From Bradyrhizobium elkanii WSM2783 (GTDB taxonomy: Bacteria; Pseudomonadota; Alphaproteobacteria; Rhizobiales; Xanthobacteraceae): a stretch of DNA of 45,575 bases. A program made the translations under genes and the position numbers. How positions within the stretch are numbered: position 1 is the first letter of the stretch; each line of letters starts with the position of its first letter. Below are positions 33,368 to 41,633 of the stretch, in pieces. The DNA lies in assembly GCF_000472865.1 (NCBI RefSeq), contig NZ_AXAP01000067.1, positions 1 to 45,575 on the forward strand. The letters run 5' to 3'. The notes under the pieces were generated by a model that was given only the letters and a program-made list of their open reading frames with translations, was not told where the DNA came from and made no database searches.

Positions 33368-34243
33368 CTAGCCGGTCCCCGGGCCTAAATTGAGCCGGTC
33401 GAAGTACCAAGAAGGATCGTCCCCAGATGAATCCGTTTCGATGTATTCTTCGCCCGAATATTCCTCGACACTTCCTTCGTTTTCCTCATCGCTACTCTCA
33501 GCTTTGGAGAGATATAGGCGAGGCTTGTCCACCCGCTGCCATTTTCCCTCCTCGTTCAGCGTCCACTTGTCGGGATGCTGCCTAGGGTCAAGCACATATT
33601 CATTGTCATCTTCATTGTCACCAACGCGAACAAAACCCATCTGCTCTAGACGGGGCTTCACCTCATCCGTGGCAGGACGCGACATGACCAACGCCCGCTT
33701 ACCGTCAAGCCGAAGTTGGTGTTCCAGCAGAACATCGCCTGCGTTCTCAACGAGCGGATGAGTAACCCGGAGATCGACAACGGACGAGACGTGTTTCCGC
33801 CCAGGAAAGTGCTGCTCCCACGCCTCTCCTCCCATGCGACGTCGACCTTCGGTTTTTAGAAGCCCGACACTCTTGTCACCCAATTGATAGCTGAAATATC
33901 GCGCCTGGTCCGAATCCTGTACGGTGGATCCGGCTCTGGCGACCATCGCTGTGCGCTCAGCTTTTTCGGAAACGAAATCCGAGTACTCTTGCGGATTATT
34001 GGCCATGTGCTTGATGTCGTTACCATAGAAATTTCTCAGTTCTTGCCTGAACGACTCCCTGTCGATCTCATCGATGGGAGGTTCTGAAACGAGGGAGTAC
34101 GGCCGTGCCACCCCCGAGGAGGAACCAGGGGCCGTGTCTGCAAGCGTTTCGGTAAACCTCCCGCCATCTGCTGACAGCTCCGATTCATCGGCTTGGCTCG
34201 CGCTTGGAAATTGGCTGGAAGAACCAGTGATTCTGTTATACAC
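33368..34243 (-). CDS. nopP: type III effector NopP
   Basis: 291 residues from the GTG at 34243, chosen because AGGAGA lies eight bases upstream and because MYNRITGSSS matches the usual NopP start; the longer frame to 34531 has no such support. The N-terminal ~50 residues are Ser-rich, typical of a type III secretion signal, followed by RPYSLVSEPPIDEIDRESFR and FYGNDIKHMANNPQEYSDFV, which I know from NopP of Bradyrhizobium. The C-terminus is a very acidic stretch (SSDEENEGSVEEYSGEEYIE). NopP is injected into legume cells, is phosphorylated there and can decide host range (incompatibility with Rj2 soybean). A tts box lies 73 bases upstream. Confidence 0.85.
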   Translation of the reverse strand: MYNRITGSSSQFPSASQADESELSADGGRFTETLADTAPGSSSGVARPYSLVSEPPIDEIDRESFRQELRNFYGNDIKHMANNPQEYSDFVSEKAERTAMVARAGSTVQDSDQARYFSYQLGDKSVGLLKTEGRRRMGGEAWEQHFPGRKHVSSVVDLRVTHPLVENAGDVLLEHQLRLDGKRALVMSRPATDEVKPRLEQMGFVRVGDNEDDNEYVLDPRQHPDKWTLNEEGKWQRVDKPRLYLSKAESSDEENEGSVEEYSGEEYIETDSSGDDPSWYFDRLNLGPGTG

Positions 34244-34315
34244 GACGTTTGGTCTCCTATCGCAAAAGTTGCACCGTACTGGCCTGCTCGAGTCCTGTGG
34301 ACAGTGATAGGCGCG

Positions 34316-34335
34316 CGAGCTGACAATAAGCTGAC
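34316..34335 (-). promoter_or_regulatory. tts box of nopP
   Basis: Read on the minus strand: GTCAGCTTATTGTCAGCTCG. It matches the rhizobial tts consensus (GTCAGCTT-x-T-x-G-xx-AGCT) at most positions. TtsI, activated through NodD and plant flavonoids, binds such boxes. Spacing to the nopP start is about 73 bases. Confidence 0.75.
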
Positions 34336-34726
34336 GCACAGAGGGGGCGCGGTGCTCACGCTTTGCAAGGCGAGGGGCAGCGCATTTTCCCCGCGGCTGG
34401 CCTTTTCTACGGCTATGCTTATTCCGCTTCGCGGCTAAGGTGCCATACCTTGTTACGCGAGCGAGCCGAGATCTCGGGTTCTTTAGAAGAATTACAGCCC
34501 TACCCTTGATATTGCCGCGGCCCACCATCACAACACCGTTTCACAGCTTTCCGGGCTCGATGATGCGGCCCTCGCTTGCTGATTTCAAGGCGATGCAGAA
34601 CTTGCCGGCCGCGGACTTTGGTGGGGTAGCTAGGTTGAGCCACGGCTTTATCGTGGTTTCATTCGGTCGCAGCGGCGTCCGCCCGGCTGTTCAGACGATG
34701 CAAGCGCGCATCTTTAAGGAGGTCCG

Positions 34727-34842
34727 ACGTGTAACCTCTATTCCGTTACGACCAACCAGTCGGCCATCGCCCTGACGGTTTCGCGTGATCGATCGCTATG
34801 TCGGCGACCTGCCGGCGATGACAGGCGCATTAGCCGGTGATC
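34727..34842 (+). pseudogene. SRAP (YedK/HMCES-like) peptidase remnant with lost start codon
   Basis: AAGGAGGT (34717-34723) precedes ACG TGT AAC CTC, i.e. the SRAP start (M)CNLYSVTTNQSAI with ATG changed to ACG. One frame later RVIDRYVGDLPAMTG continues the typical family sequence (NRYVGNLPPMPG). The active Cys2 would be at 34730-34732. After about 34842 the similarity ends. SRAP proteins crosslink to abasic sites in single-stranded DNA; this copy is a short dead fragment. Confidence 0.5.
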
Positions 34843-35212
34843 CGGCATCGGTCGCAACACGGATACCCGGCTTGAGATCGTGCTGAACACCTGTGGCGTC
34901 CGACGTTCACGGAGCGCACATTCTGATGCGCAGGGCCTCGTTCAACTCGATCGCCAATCGTCCTCCACGAGACATCCCGTGTCGCCCGCTCCGTCAGCAG
35001 TCTCGCGGAACACCTCGCATCAGAAGTAGGAGCCGACTGGTCGGGTTGACCCCGCTTGGAGCATCTTTGGCGGCCGAGATCCGGGACATCCTCGAACACC
35101 TTGAGGCGGCCATGACGGCCCCAAGGGGACAACAGCCGGAATAGCCAATGTCAGCACGACCGACTCGTTCGCCACGAGAAGGCATTAGTCGCCAGCGGCC
35201 TTCAGGCCCGAC
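34843..35212. other. gene-poor stretch between nopP and nopT
   Basis: No gene or clear signal is seen between the SRAP remnant and the end of nopT. Short frames on both strands here have no recognisable content. Confidence 0.4.
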
Positions 35213-36103
35213 TCAGTACATCTTTTGTGTGGTGACTGTCGATAAATGCCGCCCGTTGGGAGGATTCCTGTAACGATTGGCGAGGCTTTGGAACAATGAC
35301 CCCATCTGGTCTGATGGAACAGTAAATTCTCCATAGTTAGGGTCGAAGAGCGTGGTTGTTCCATTCGACGCCGACGTCGCAACTGTGTGTGCGCCGCCTT
35401 CGGCGAAATACAAACTCAGCAAATACTTCGATCCGTCGCCGGTAATTTTGTCCAGCACGCGCGAGAACCTCGAGGGCTCGCCGAATCCGTATTTGTTCTC
35501 TCTTCCGGACGGTGCCAGGCCCGCTTCCCGCAAAATGGTGTTTTGTGCCTCAAGGTCGGCCTGAGAAGCTCCTGCTCCCTCACTTCGCAACCGATCCTTG
35601 AGGTCCTGATACTGCTGCTGCCGCTCAGCCGCTGAGTGGTGCCCTTCTGATTCCGGCATGAGCGCATCCATTCGGGCTGACGGGCTGCTGCTCAGATTGC
35701 GGAGCCACTCCGCAGTCAGCCCAACGCAGATGCCGTCTACATTCGCCTGAGGCAATTCGACCGTCCTGTATTCAAACAGCGGCCTGGGTGGAGGGGATGT
35801 AGTGGAGCTGGAAGAGGTTGAACTGTGAAAATCTGCATCCGAGGTATGTGGCTTACTGGCGCAGAGCCCCATTTTGTCGGGCAACTCCCAGGCGAATGAA
35901 GACGTTTCGAGCTCCACGATACGAGGTTGGGAAACGAGCGAGTACGGCTGTGTTGGCGCCAATGACAAACCAGCATGGGGATCCGGCGCCGCTCGGGACG
36001 GCAGGCCCGCAAGTGTTTCGGTAAAGCTGTCGCTGTCCACCGACTGCCTCGGTTCGTCAGCTTGGCTGGCGCGTGTGGATGAGCCACTAATTCGATTATC
36101 CAT
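35213..36103 (-). CDS. nopT: type III effector NopT, C58 (YopT/AvrPphB) cysteine protease
   Basis: 296 residues. The catalytic triad is Cys126 (DGICVGLTAEWL), His239 (GGAHTVATSA) and Asp254 (FDPNYGEF), as in YopT/AvrPphB. The self-cleavage motif DKM is at 76-78, and the new N-terminus would be Gly79-Leu-Cys81, a myristoylation/palmitoylation signal (GLCASK) sending the processed protease to the plant plasma membrane. The first ~70 residues are Ser/Pro-rich, a type III signal, and open with MDNRISGSST, similar to two neighbouring effectors. A tts box lies 80 bases upstream. All key residues look intact. Confidence 0.9.
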   Translation of the reverse strand: MDNRISGSSTRASQADEPRQSVDSDSFTETLAGLPSRAAPDPHAGLSLAPTQPYSLVSQPRIVELETSSFAWELPDKMGLCASKPHTSDADFHSSTSSSSTTSPPPRPLFEYRTVELPQANVDGICVGLTAEWLRNLSSSPSARMDALMPESEGHHSAAERQQQYQDLKDRLRSEGAGASQADLEAQNTILREAGLAPSGRENKYGFGEPSRFSRVLDKITGDGSKYLLSLYFAEGGAHTVATSASNGTTTLFDPNYGEFTVPSDQMGSLFQSLANRYRNPPNGRHLSTVTTQKMY

Positions 36104-36182
36104 GGCGGTTCGCGTTCCCTTCGACGTAAGTCTCTCCCGAGTGCGTCGGGCTGCTTAGGCGGTGCTGCGAATGTTACTCAGA

Positions 36183-36202
36183 CAAGCTGATCACAAGCTG
36201 AC
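36183..36202 (-). promoter_or_regulatory. tts box of nopT
   Basis: Minus strand: GTCAGCTTGTGATCAGCTTG. The GTCAGCTT half is perfect and the second half keeps AGCT. Spacing to nopT is 80 bases, close to that of nopP. Confidence 0.7.
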
Positions 36203-37241
36203 GGGCGCAGGTGTTACGCAGAGCACGAGGAAGGGCCCTGCGAGCAGCGCCATATAACCCAAGATCCGTGATCATGACGCGCAGGGCATGTCACTCTTCT
36301 TCAGCAGTTTACACAGCAGGCGTTTGGCCGCTTTACGATCCCGGCTCTCGACCAGAACATCATCCATCTCCGTCCGGGCACGTCGGCTTCACCACCTCCC
36401 TCGCCCTCGTGATCGCGTGGGCGCATCTCTTTTGATTTTCGATTGGCAAGGCAATTGTCAGGTCACCGGCATTGCCGTCTTAAGGACACGAGACCTCCGA
36501 CGCCACGTTAGTACTTGCGCTCGGCACCACCGGCTCGCGCGCGGGGCGATTTTGGCGCTCATCACGAGTTTCTCCCTCCATTCGTTATGGCTCAAAGATG
36601 GAATGGACGTATTCGCCCAGCTCAAACGCGTTAGGCTGCCGCCTCGTGACACGTCAACACCGTCAAGCCGCTGATCACGAAAGTCGCCGGGATCGATGCC
36701 GCAGGTGGGCCGTGAATTCCCTATCCGCCGGAACACGATTCTGCATCTAATGGTCGCCGACTTAGCCCAGTCGGGGAGTACGCGTCAGGAGCATCGTCCA
36801 GTGAATCTGGGCAGCACGGTATATTCCGGAAACCGCCGATTAGATGTTATCGCTTCCACTCTTCGGCGGAGCGATATGAAATCGAACTCGCTCCGACCAC
36901 GGCTGGCATCACCTTCTCACATCTTATGTTCGACAGGCCTGCCGCGCAGGATGCTTCATCATACTCACCGGGTCAACACCGAGCGATAGCAAGAGCGATC
37001 GCGAACGCTAGCGCAGCATCGCTGTTGGCCGGTCCTGTATTCAGGAAACTCCCGGACCGCCATGAGCTTGCGCAGCCACTCAACTGCCACAGCGTTCATG
37101 TTCGCCAGCTGCCAGCGGATTTGCAAAATGCGCGCTGGCGATGCGGACCGTTCAGTAGGGAACGGTGAATTGTCTAGGTAGTCCAAGTCGGCTGGGCCGG
37201 AGTGCTTCCGCCCAACCAAGTTGGCTCAGCCACCACAGATC
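36203..37241. other. gene-poor stretch, possible nopT-like scrap
   Basis: No intact gene. On the minus strand at about 37040-37140 the frame reads RWQLANMNAVAVEWLRKL, loosely similar to the NopT active-site segment (QANVDGICVGLTAEWLRNL) but without the Cys. It could be a trace of a second C58 protease gene, or chance. Confidence 0.3.
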
Positions 37242-37820
37242 TCAGGCCTGACGTGTAAGCCTAACGAACCCTCCTTCCTTTAGCTCGGCGTTATAAAGCT
37301 TGCCGTCGAGCGAAATGGTTGTTGGGTGGTCTGCGGTTGGCATGAGCCCCTGTTCACGCAGCTTTTCAATAAGCGCCAGGGGGGCCCATTGCTCCGGGAG
37401 AGGCGCACGATGGCGTCGGGTCTCAACGAAGAACGCTCCGAAATCTGGCGCCCCCGTCGACCCGACTCGCAGCATTTGAGCTTCCGGTGGGTTATGAATG
37501 AGGCGTACGCCCTGAGACGGGACCAACGCGGCCGTGTAGCGGTGACCTCGGATCTCGTAGCTCACCGTCGGCTGCTCCGAGTCTGGCAGGAGACCGTGGT
37601 GGGTCAGTTTCTCGATCATTGGGAGCGGGGCGACTTGGGAGCCGTGCGAAAACATTTCAGGAGCGGCCCATGAGACATCATATACGGTCTCCTCTGGCTC
37701 GCTAGATGAGGACGGCCCGGCTTCATTGATCACTCGACTAAATAGGTCATGATCTTCTTGAGTCCACTCGTAGGCGCTTGGGGACCCTGGAGGCCCAGCA
37801 CCGTCGATCCGATTGTCCAT
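37242..37820 (-). CDS. candidate type III effector with duplicated ~45-residue module
   Basis: 192 residues from the ATG at 37820 (AGGAGA upstream). The N-terminus MDNRIDGAGPPGSPS is like that of NopT and NopP and is Ser/Pro-rich. Two similar modules follow: residues 64-109 (APLPMIEKLTHHGLLPDSEQ ... GVRLIHN) and 146-189 (APLALIEKLREQGLMPTADH ... GFVRLTRQ). Each has an amphipathic helix (IEKL-x-x-x-GL-(L/M)-P) and two or three strands. I know no named Nop protein with this layout. Effector status is inferred from the N-terminus, position between nopT and nopP relatives, and a weak tts-like motif upstream. No catalytic motif seen. Confidence 0.6.
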   Translation of the reverse strand: MDNRIDGAGPPGSPSAYEWTQEDHDLFSRVINEAGPSSSSEPEETVYDVSWAAPEMFSHGSQVAPLPMIEKLTHHGLLPDSEQPTVSYEIRGHRYTAALVPSQGVRLIHNPPEAQMLRVGSTGAPDFGAFFVETRRHRAPLPEQWAPLALIEKLREQGLMPTADHPTTISLDGKLYNAELKEGGFVRLTRQA

Positions 37821-37860
37821 ACAGCTCTCCTATTGGTTGGAACATGGGTTCAAAACCGCC

Positions 37861-37883
37861 AGAGCTTTCGCTGGATTCGTCAC
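37861..37883 (-). promoter_or_regulatory. weak tts-box-like motif
   Basis: Minus strand GTGACGAATCCAGCGAAAGCT contains the GAAAGCT half of the tts consensus, but the GTCAG half is altered and mis-spaced. It is about 40 bases upstream of the 192-residue candidate effector. Confidence 0.3.
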
Positions 37884-38818
37884 CAGTTGACGCATGGGCG
37901 GCATCCGTGGTCAAGAAACCACGTTCTCATGTTAAGGAGCTTAGCTTTCAGGAAACTGACGAGTTTCGGCCGGACACAGTTGTACCCGCGCCCAAGTTCC
38001 CAACTCAAATGCGATGCCGCCAAGCCCACCCTCGTTGAGGGCCTTTTTCGTTTCGCTCCCTTTACTAGCTTCAAACCGGGCCCGTTGGCCGCCCCGCCTG
38101 CGTTGGACAAAGATTTCGTTTTGGGGGGCGATCTGATTCTGTAGACTGATGCTGAGACACCAAGGCTCCGGGCGGATTTCCTGTCCATCTTCTGGACTCC
38201 GGGAATGCTATCCCATGCCATTAGCCCAGCAATAGAGCAGCGCGAGTTTTCGGCGATGTTGGATAGGTTTTTCTCGCCGACTTCATTGGCGTTATTGTCT
38301 CACCACGTTTCTTCTTCCTTTATCTGTCAGGTCCTGCGCCACATCTCGCTTCGGGCTCGCTCCCCGATCATTCTCGAGTGTGTCCCTCTGACGTTTGCGC
38401 CATTGTTCGTCTTGTTTCTTCCGAGCCTGGTGCTGCTTGAGTGCCCTCTCAGCGGCTTCGGGGAATTGATCTGCTCCTGTTCGGCAGAGGTGGTTTGGAC
38501 CGGTCGAGCCCAGGTCTATAAGATCAACTGCTCACGCCCGCTCAGGCCAATGACTCGGATGGTGGCCAGCACTGACGCATACACGAGTAGATGGAATTGG
38601 CCGAACCGTCGCCTTGGCTACTTTGTTTCGGGTAAGGTCGCGCTGCCCCGCAGTTATCCTCGTCCTCAGTTTCGTTGTTGGCCTACATAACCGGTGCGAT
38701 CGGTGGTGCGGAGGCCGAGCGCGTACTGTCGTCAGCTAGGGTTCCTATTGGGCTCCTCTTGGGTTGCGCGGCACGACGCTCAGCATCCCAACTTTGCCGA
38801 CAGGAGAGCGAATCTGAT
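37884..38818. other. gene-poor stretch upstream of the nopP pseudogene
   Basis: No credible gene; the hydrophobic 161-codon plus-strand frame at 38205-38690 has no start signal or similarity I recognise. A small hairpin CCCTC-GTT-GAGGG followed by CCTTTTT lies at 38029-38047. GTCAGCT at 38731-38737 sits where the tts box of the following nopP pseudogene would be expected. Confidence 0.4.
38731..38750 (+). promoter_or_regulatory. degenerate tts box of the nopP pseudogene
   Basis: GTCAGCTAGGGTTCCTATTG keeps the first seven consensus bases but not the GAAAGCT half. Its ~69-base distance from the pseudogene start equals that seen for nopP and nopT, which is the main argument. Confidence 0.4.
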
Positions 38819-39186
38819 GCATGGCCGAAGCCCTGGCTCATCCAGCCAATCCACAACCGCTAGTCAGGCTGATGAATGGAGGCCGTGAGGAGATAGCCAA
38901 GCTTTGCGGAAACCGTTCGTGGCGCGGGATTATTATGGCATTTCGTCCTCGGCAACGGAGCGGCCGTACTCGCTCGTTTCCCGAGCCCCCATCGAGGAGA
39001 TCGACAGGTCTGCATTTAGGAGAGAAGCGAGGGCCCTTTATGCCGATGAAATCAAGTAGTCGCCGCTAATCCACCGGAATACTCGGATTTCGTATCCAAA
39101 AAGGCTACGCGCCCCGCTCAGCTTGCTGAGGATTGCGGCACTACCAGAGATACCGAGCAAGCGCGATATTTCAGCTACCAATTAGG
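38819..39186 (+). pseudogene. nopP-like pseudogene, truncated by an IS5 copy
   Basis: AGGAGA precedes the ATG at 38819: MHGRSPGSSSQSTTASQADE, parallel to the MYNRITGSSSQ...ASQADE start of nopP. It hits a TGA after about 23 codons. In other frames follow TERPYSLVSRAPIEEIDRSA, LYADEIK and NPPEYSDFVSKKATRPAQLA, up to QARYFSYQLG. These are the NopP blocks in correct order. At 39185 the sequence enters an IS5-family end, so the C-terminal half is lost. It is a second, independently decayed nopP copy on the opposite strand from the intact gene. Confidence 0.8.
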
Positions 39187-39645
39187 GTCTGTACCTAATT
39201 AGCGAGCTCTGATTCCCTCGCGCCGAGTTGAATCGGTACGGGGACTTCGATGCGCAACGGACTGTTCTGACCCAACGACAAGCAGTGGGCTCAGATCGAG
39301 CCGCATCTGCCAACGAACCAGCCGGGGCCGGCGCGCGATGGCGACGACGCATCATCAGCGGATCATTCACATGCTTCAGCGTGGCGCACGCTGGCGCGAC
39401 TGCCCGCGCGACTATGGCCCTTACACGACGATCTCCATCGTTTCCATCGCTGGGCCAAGCGCGGCCATTGGCGGGCGATCTTTGAAGCGCTCGCCCTGCT
39501 GCTACAAGGACGGAATGACTTTGTCCATCGATTCCACCTCGATCAAAGCGCATCGCTCGGCGAGCAGCGGAAAATGCGGCAGCTTGAACAGGCGATCGGC
39601 CGCTCGCGCTGTGGCACGCGCTGAGCGACCCCGATTGCAAACCTT
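39185..39645 (+). mobile_element. IS5-family element remnant, copy 1
   Basis: Begins GGGTCTGTACCTAAT and closely parallels copy 2 at 40352 for about 460 bases. In shifting frames it encodes the IS5 transposase start (RNGLF, NDKQWAQIEPHLPTNQPGPA, MLQRGARWRDCPRDYGPYTT, WAKRGHWRAIFEAL) and stops after DPDCKPW. It has in-frame stops and frameshifts and lacks the catalytic end. It is joined at 39645 to the tts box of the GNAT gene, so one end was lost by deletion. Confidence 0.7.
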
Positions 39646-39651
39646 GGGCAC

Positions 39652-39671
39652 GTCAGCTTTTCGAAAGCTTG
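39652..39671 (+). promoter_or_regulatory. near-perfect tts box of the GNAT gene
   Basis: GTCAGCTTTTCGAAAGCTTG matches the tts consensus at every conserved position and is the best box in the window. It lies only ~23 bases before the ATG of the GNAT gene, closer than in nopP or nopT. Confidence 0.85.
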
Positions 39672-39693
39672 TCCGAATAGCAATCCCGTTGCG

Positions 39694-40240
39694 ATGAGAA
39701 TCAATCACTACAATGTGCCCTCCGGCGAGCGGAGTCTGCACAAGCAGCGCGATGCGCTGGCGGGCGCCGCTCGCGCGGATACGACCGCTTTTACGGCCGC
39801 TTTAGCAGCCGAGGGACCAGCCTCTTTCGCTTTTGACAAGCGGCGGGGTGAGCAAGTCAGGCTGTACACAGCAATCAGCAATAGCGGCAATGTCCAACTC
39901 GTTTCTTTGTTTTCTAATGCCCATCAACGCAACAAGGTGGGAAGTATGAACGTGGCGCCGCGGCGCGACACTTTGCGAATTCTCACCATAGAGAGTCTCG
40001 ACTGGTCGAGGTACAAAGGAGTCGGGGCGGCTATGCTGGACATTGCCGATCGGATTAGGGATTCAGCGGGCCTTTCCAGTCTATCCCTTATTTCTCAAGA
40101 CGAGGGAGCTTCAGAATTTTTCTACAAGAAGGGATTCCGATTTACGGAGGAGGGCAGAAATGCGGAATCACATTTCCGATTCACGGTACGTTCCAGGCGA
40201 CGACGTCATCCTTATCGGCGATATGGAGCGCCCGGCTTAG
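39694..40240 (+). pseudogene. GNAT-fold acetyltransferase, candidate type III effector, 3' frameshift
   Basis: The frame from 39694 encodes a GNAT-like domain: QVRLYTAISNSGNVQLVSLF, NKVGSMNVAPRRDTLRILTI, the acetyl-CoA-loop-like RYKGVGAAMLDIADRIRDSA (RxxGxGxAM), and DEGASEFFYKKGFRFTEE. Near 40165 a one-base slip restores HISDSRYVPGDDVILIGDME to a TAG at 40240, followed by two terminators, so that is the natural end. The written frame runs on to 40365. The tts box directly upstream argues for TtsI control and thus for a secreted effector that would acetylate a plant protein or small molecule. The short leader leaves the exact start uncertain (GTG at 39715 is an alternative). Confidence 0.65.
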
Positions 40241-40261
40241 GGTACTCTGGCGGCAGCACTG

Positions 40262-40290
40262 GCCAGCCCGCCCTGCCGGGCTGGCATTTT
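40262..40290 (+). terminator. intrinsic terminator after the GNAT gene
   Basis: GCCAGCCCG / CGGGCTGGC, a perfect 9-bp stem with a 6-base loop, followed by ATTTTAT. It lies 22 bases past the TAG at 40240. Confidence 0.8.
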
Positions 40291-40319
40291 ATCAGGAGTA
40301 GCGACTGTAACCGCGAAGC

Positions 40320-40342
40320 GGCCGCTGGGATGCGGCCCTTTT
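40320..40342 (+). terminator. second terminator-like hairpin
   Basis: GGCCGC / GCGGCC around a 6-base loop, followed by CTTTTCT, 30 bases after the first terminator and just before IS5 copy 2. Confidence 0.6.
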
Positions 40343-40351
40343 CTGCTCTAA

Positions 40352-41240
40352 GGGTCTGTACCTAATCAGCTGGTTCTGATTCCCTGGCACCGAGTTGATT
40401 CGGCATGGCGGACTTCGATGCGCAAAGGACTGTTCTGGCTCAACGACAAGCAGTGGGTTCAGATAGAGAGAGCCGCGTCTGTCAACGAACCAGACGGGCC
40501 CCGCGCGCGAAGACGATCGACGGATCATCAGCGGTATCGTTCACACGCTCAGTGCGGCGCACGCTGGCGCGATTGCCCGCCTGACTATGGTCCCTACACG
40601 ACGATCTACAATCGTTTCAATTGCTGGGCCAAGCGCGGCCATTGGAAGGCGGTCTTTGAAACGCTCGCCCGCTGCGGCAAGGACGGCGCGACTTTGTCCA
40701 TCGACTCCACCTCGATCAAAGCGCATCGCTCCGCGAGCGGCGGAAAAGGAGAACATGAATAGGCGATCGGCCGCTCGGGCGGTGGGCGGACGACGAAAAT
40801 CTACGCGCTGGACGACCCTGATTGCAAACCTTGCGCATTTCATCTTACTCCGAGACAAGACGCAGATATTGCCGCGCGGCCGGCCCTTTTGAAACTCGCA
40901 CCCCCATGACTACCCTCATTGGGGACAAAGGCCACGACGGCTTTCGCGCCGAAATCGTCAATCGCGGCGTGAAGCCCGTCATTCCAAACAAATCCAACGG
41001 TGATCCTCCAGAGCTTCGGCAAACGCGTCTACAAAGGGCGCAATGTTATCGAGCGCTGTTTCTGCCGACTCAAGGATTTCAGGGGCGTTGCAACTCGCTA
41101 CGACAAACTTGCCAGAAACTTCTTGGCTGCAGTCTACCTCGCCGCCATCGTCGCCTAATGGATCAGTCTGAACCTGGGAAAGCAGAGTCACGCTCTGCTG
41201 CCCAGCGGTGACCGCTTCCTGCAAATCCATCCAGATTAAA
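40352..41240 (+). mobile_element. IS5-family element, copy 2 (decayed)
   Basis: Starts GGGTCTGTACCTAAT like copy 1. In several frames it encodes the IS5 transposase: NDKQWVQIE, LSIDSTSIKAHRSASGGKG (first catalytic Asp), DDPDCKPCAFHLTPRQDADI, TLIGDKGHDGFRAEIVNRGV (second Asp) and NVIERCFCRLKDFRGVATRY (catalytic Glu). At least three frameshifts or stops inactivate it. I do not see a matching inverted repeat at the right end, so the end near 41240 is approximate. Confidence 0.65.
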
Positions 41241-41350
41241 TCGATCTGGTTCAGGTTCGCTTTGCTCCAGTAGTCATGGAGCCATCGATGCGCCCCTCCC
41301 TATCCAGCAGGCAGGCCGTACATCGACTTGCCTAGCGGCGGGAAGCTGTT

Positions 41351-41401
41351 GGTTGCGAACTTCTGTTGGTTGCGAACTTCTGGTGATTGCGAGCTTCTGG
41401 T
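41351..41401. repeat. three tandem 17-bp repeats
   Basis: Units GGTTGCGAACTTCTGTT, GGTTGCGAACTTCTGGT and GATTGCGAGCTTCTGGT follow one another without gaps; 17 is not a multiple of three, so a coding origin is unlikely. Confidence 0.7.
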
Positions 41402-41450
41402 CACCGGATCGCGCGCCGGTGGTGCGCGAACAGATGCATGATCACATTGG

Positions 41451-41633
41451 TCATTGCGCATTCCAGTATTCGTCTATTTGCCACATTGCGAATTCGCTCG
41501 GTTCAATGCCCAGCAATAGCCGGCGAGAGCTCTTCCCGTCCTGGCAAAGATCTAAGTGCATGATCGCCCTGACACGCAACAAGGTTGAGAAATAGTAAGC
41601 TACGCCGCCGAACTTGATTTGCCAACGAGCCAT
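41451..41633 (-). CDS. possible small protein of unknown function
   Basis: 60 residues from the ATG at 41633: MARWQIKFGGVAYYFSTLLR to EFAMWQIDEYWNAQ. The amino-acid composition looks protein-like (aromatics, mixed charge), but the ribosome binding site is poor and there is no coding neighbour. Listed as possible only. Confidence 0.25.
   Translation of the reverse strand: MARWQIKFGGVAYYFSTLLRVRAIMHLDLCQDGKSSRRLLLGIEPSEFAMWQIDEYWNAQ

Noticed and set aside
33368..34531. Longer NopP of 387 residues
   Set aside because: The extra 96 residues include the tts box and leader; the GTG at 34243 has a proper ribosome binding site and matches the normal NopP start.
38205..38690. Hydrophobic 161-codon ORF as a membrane protein gene
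   Set aside because: No ribosome binding site, no recognised family, and the sequence lies in rearranged DNA next to a nopP pseudogene.
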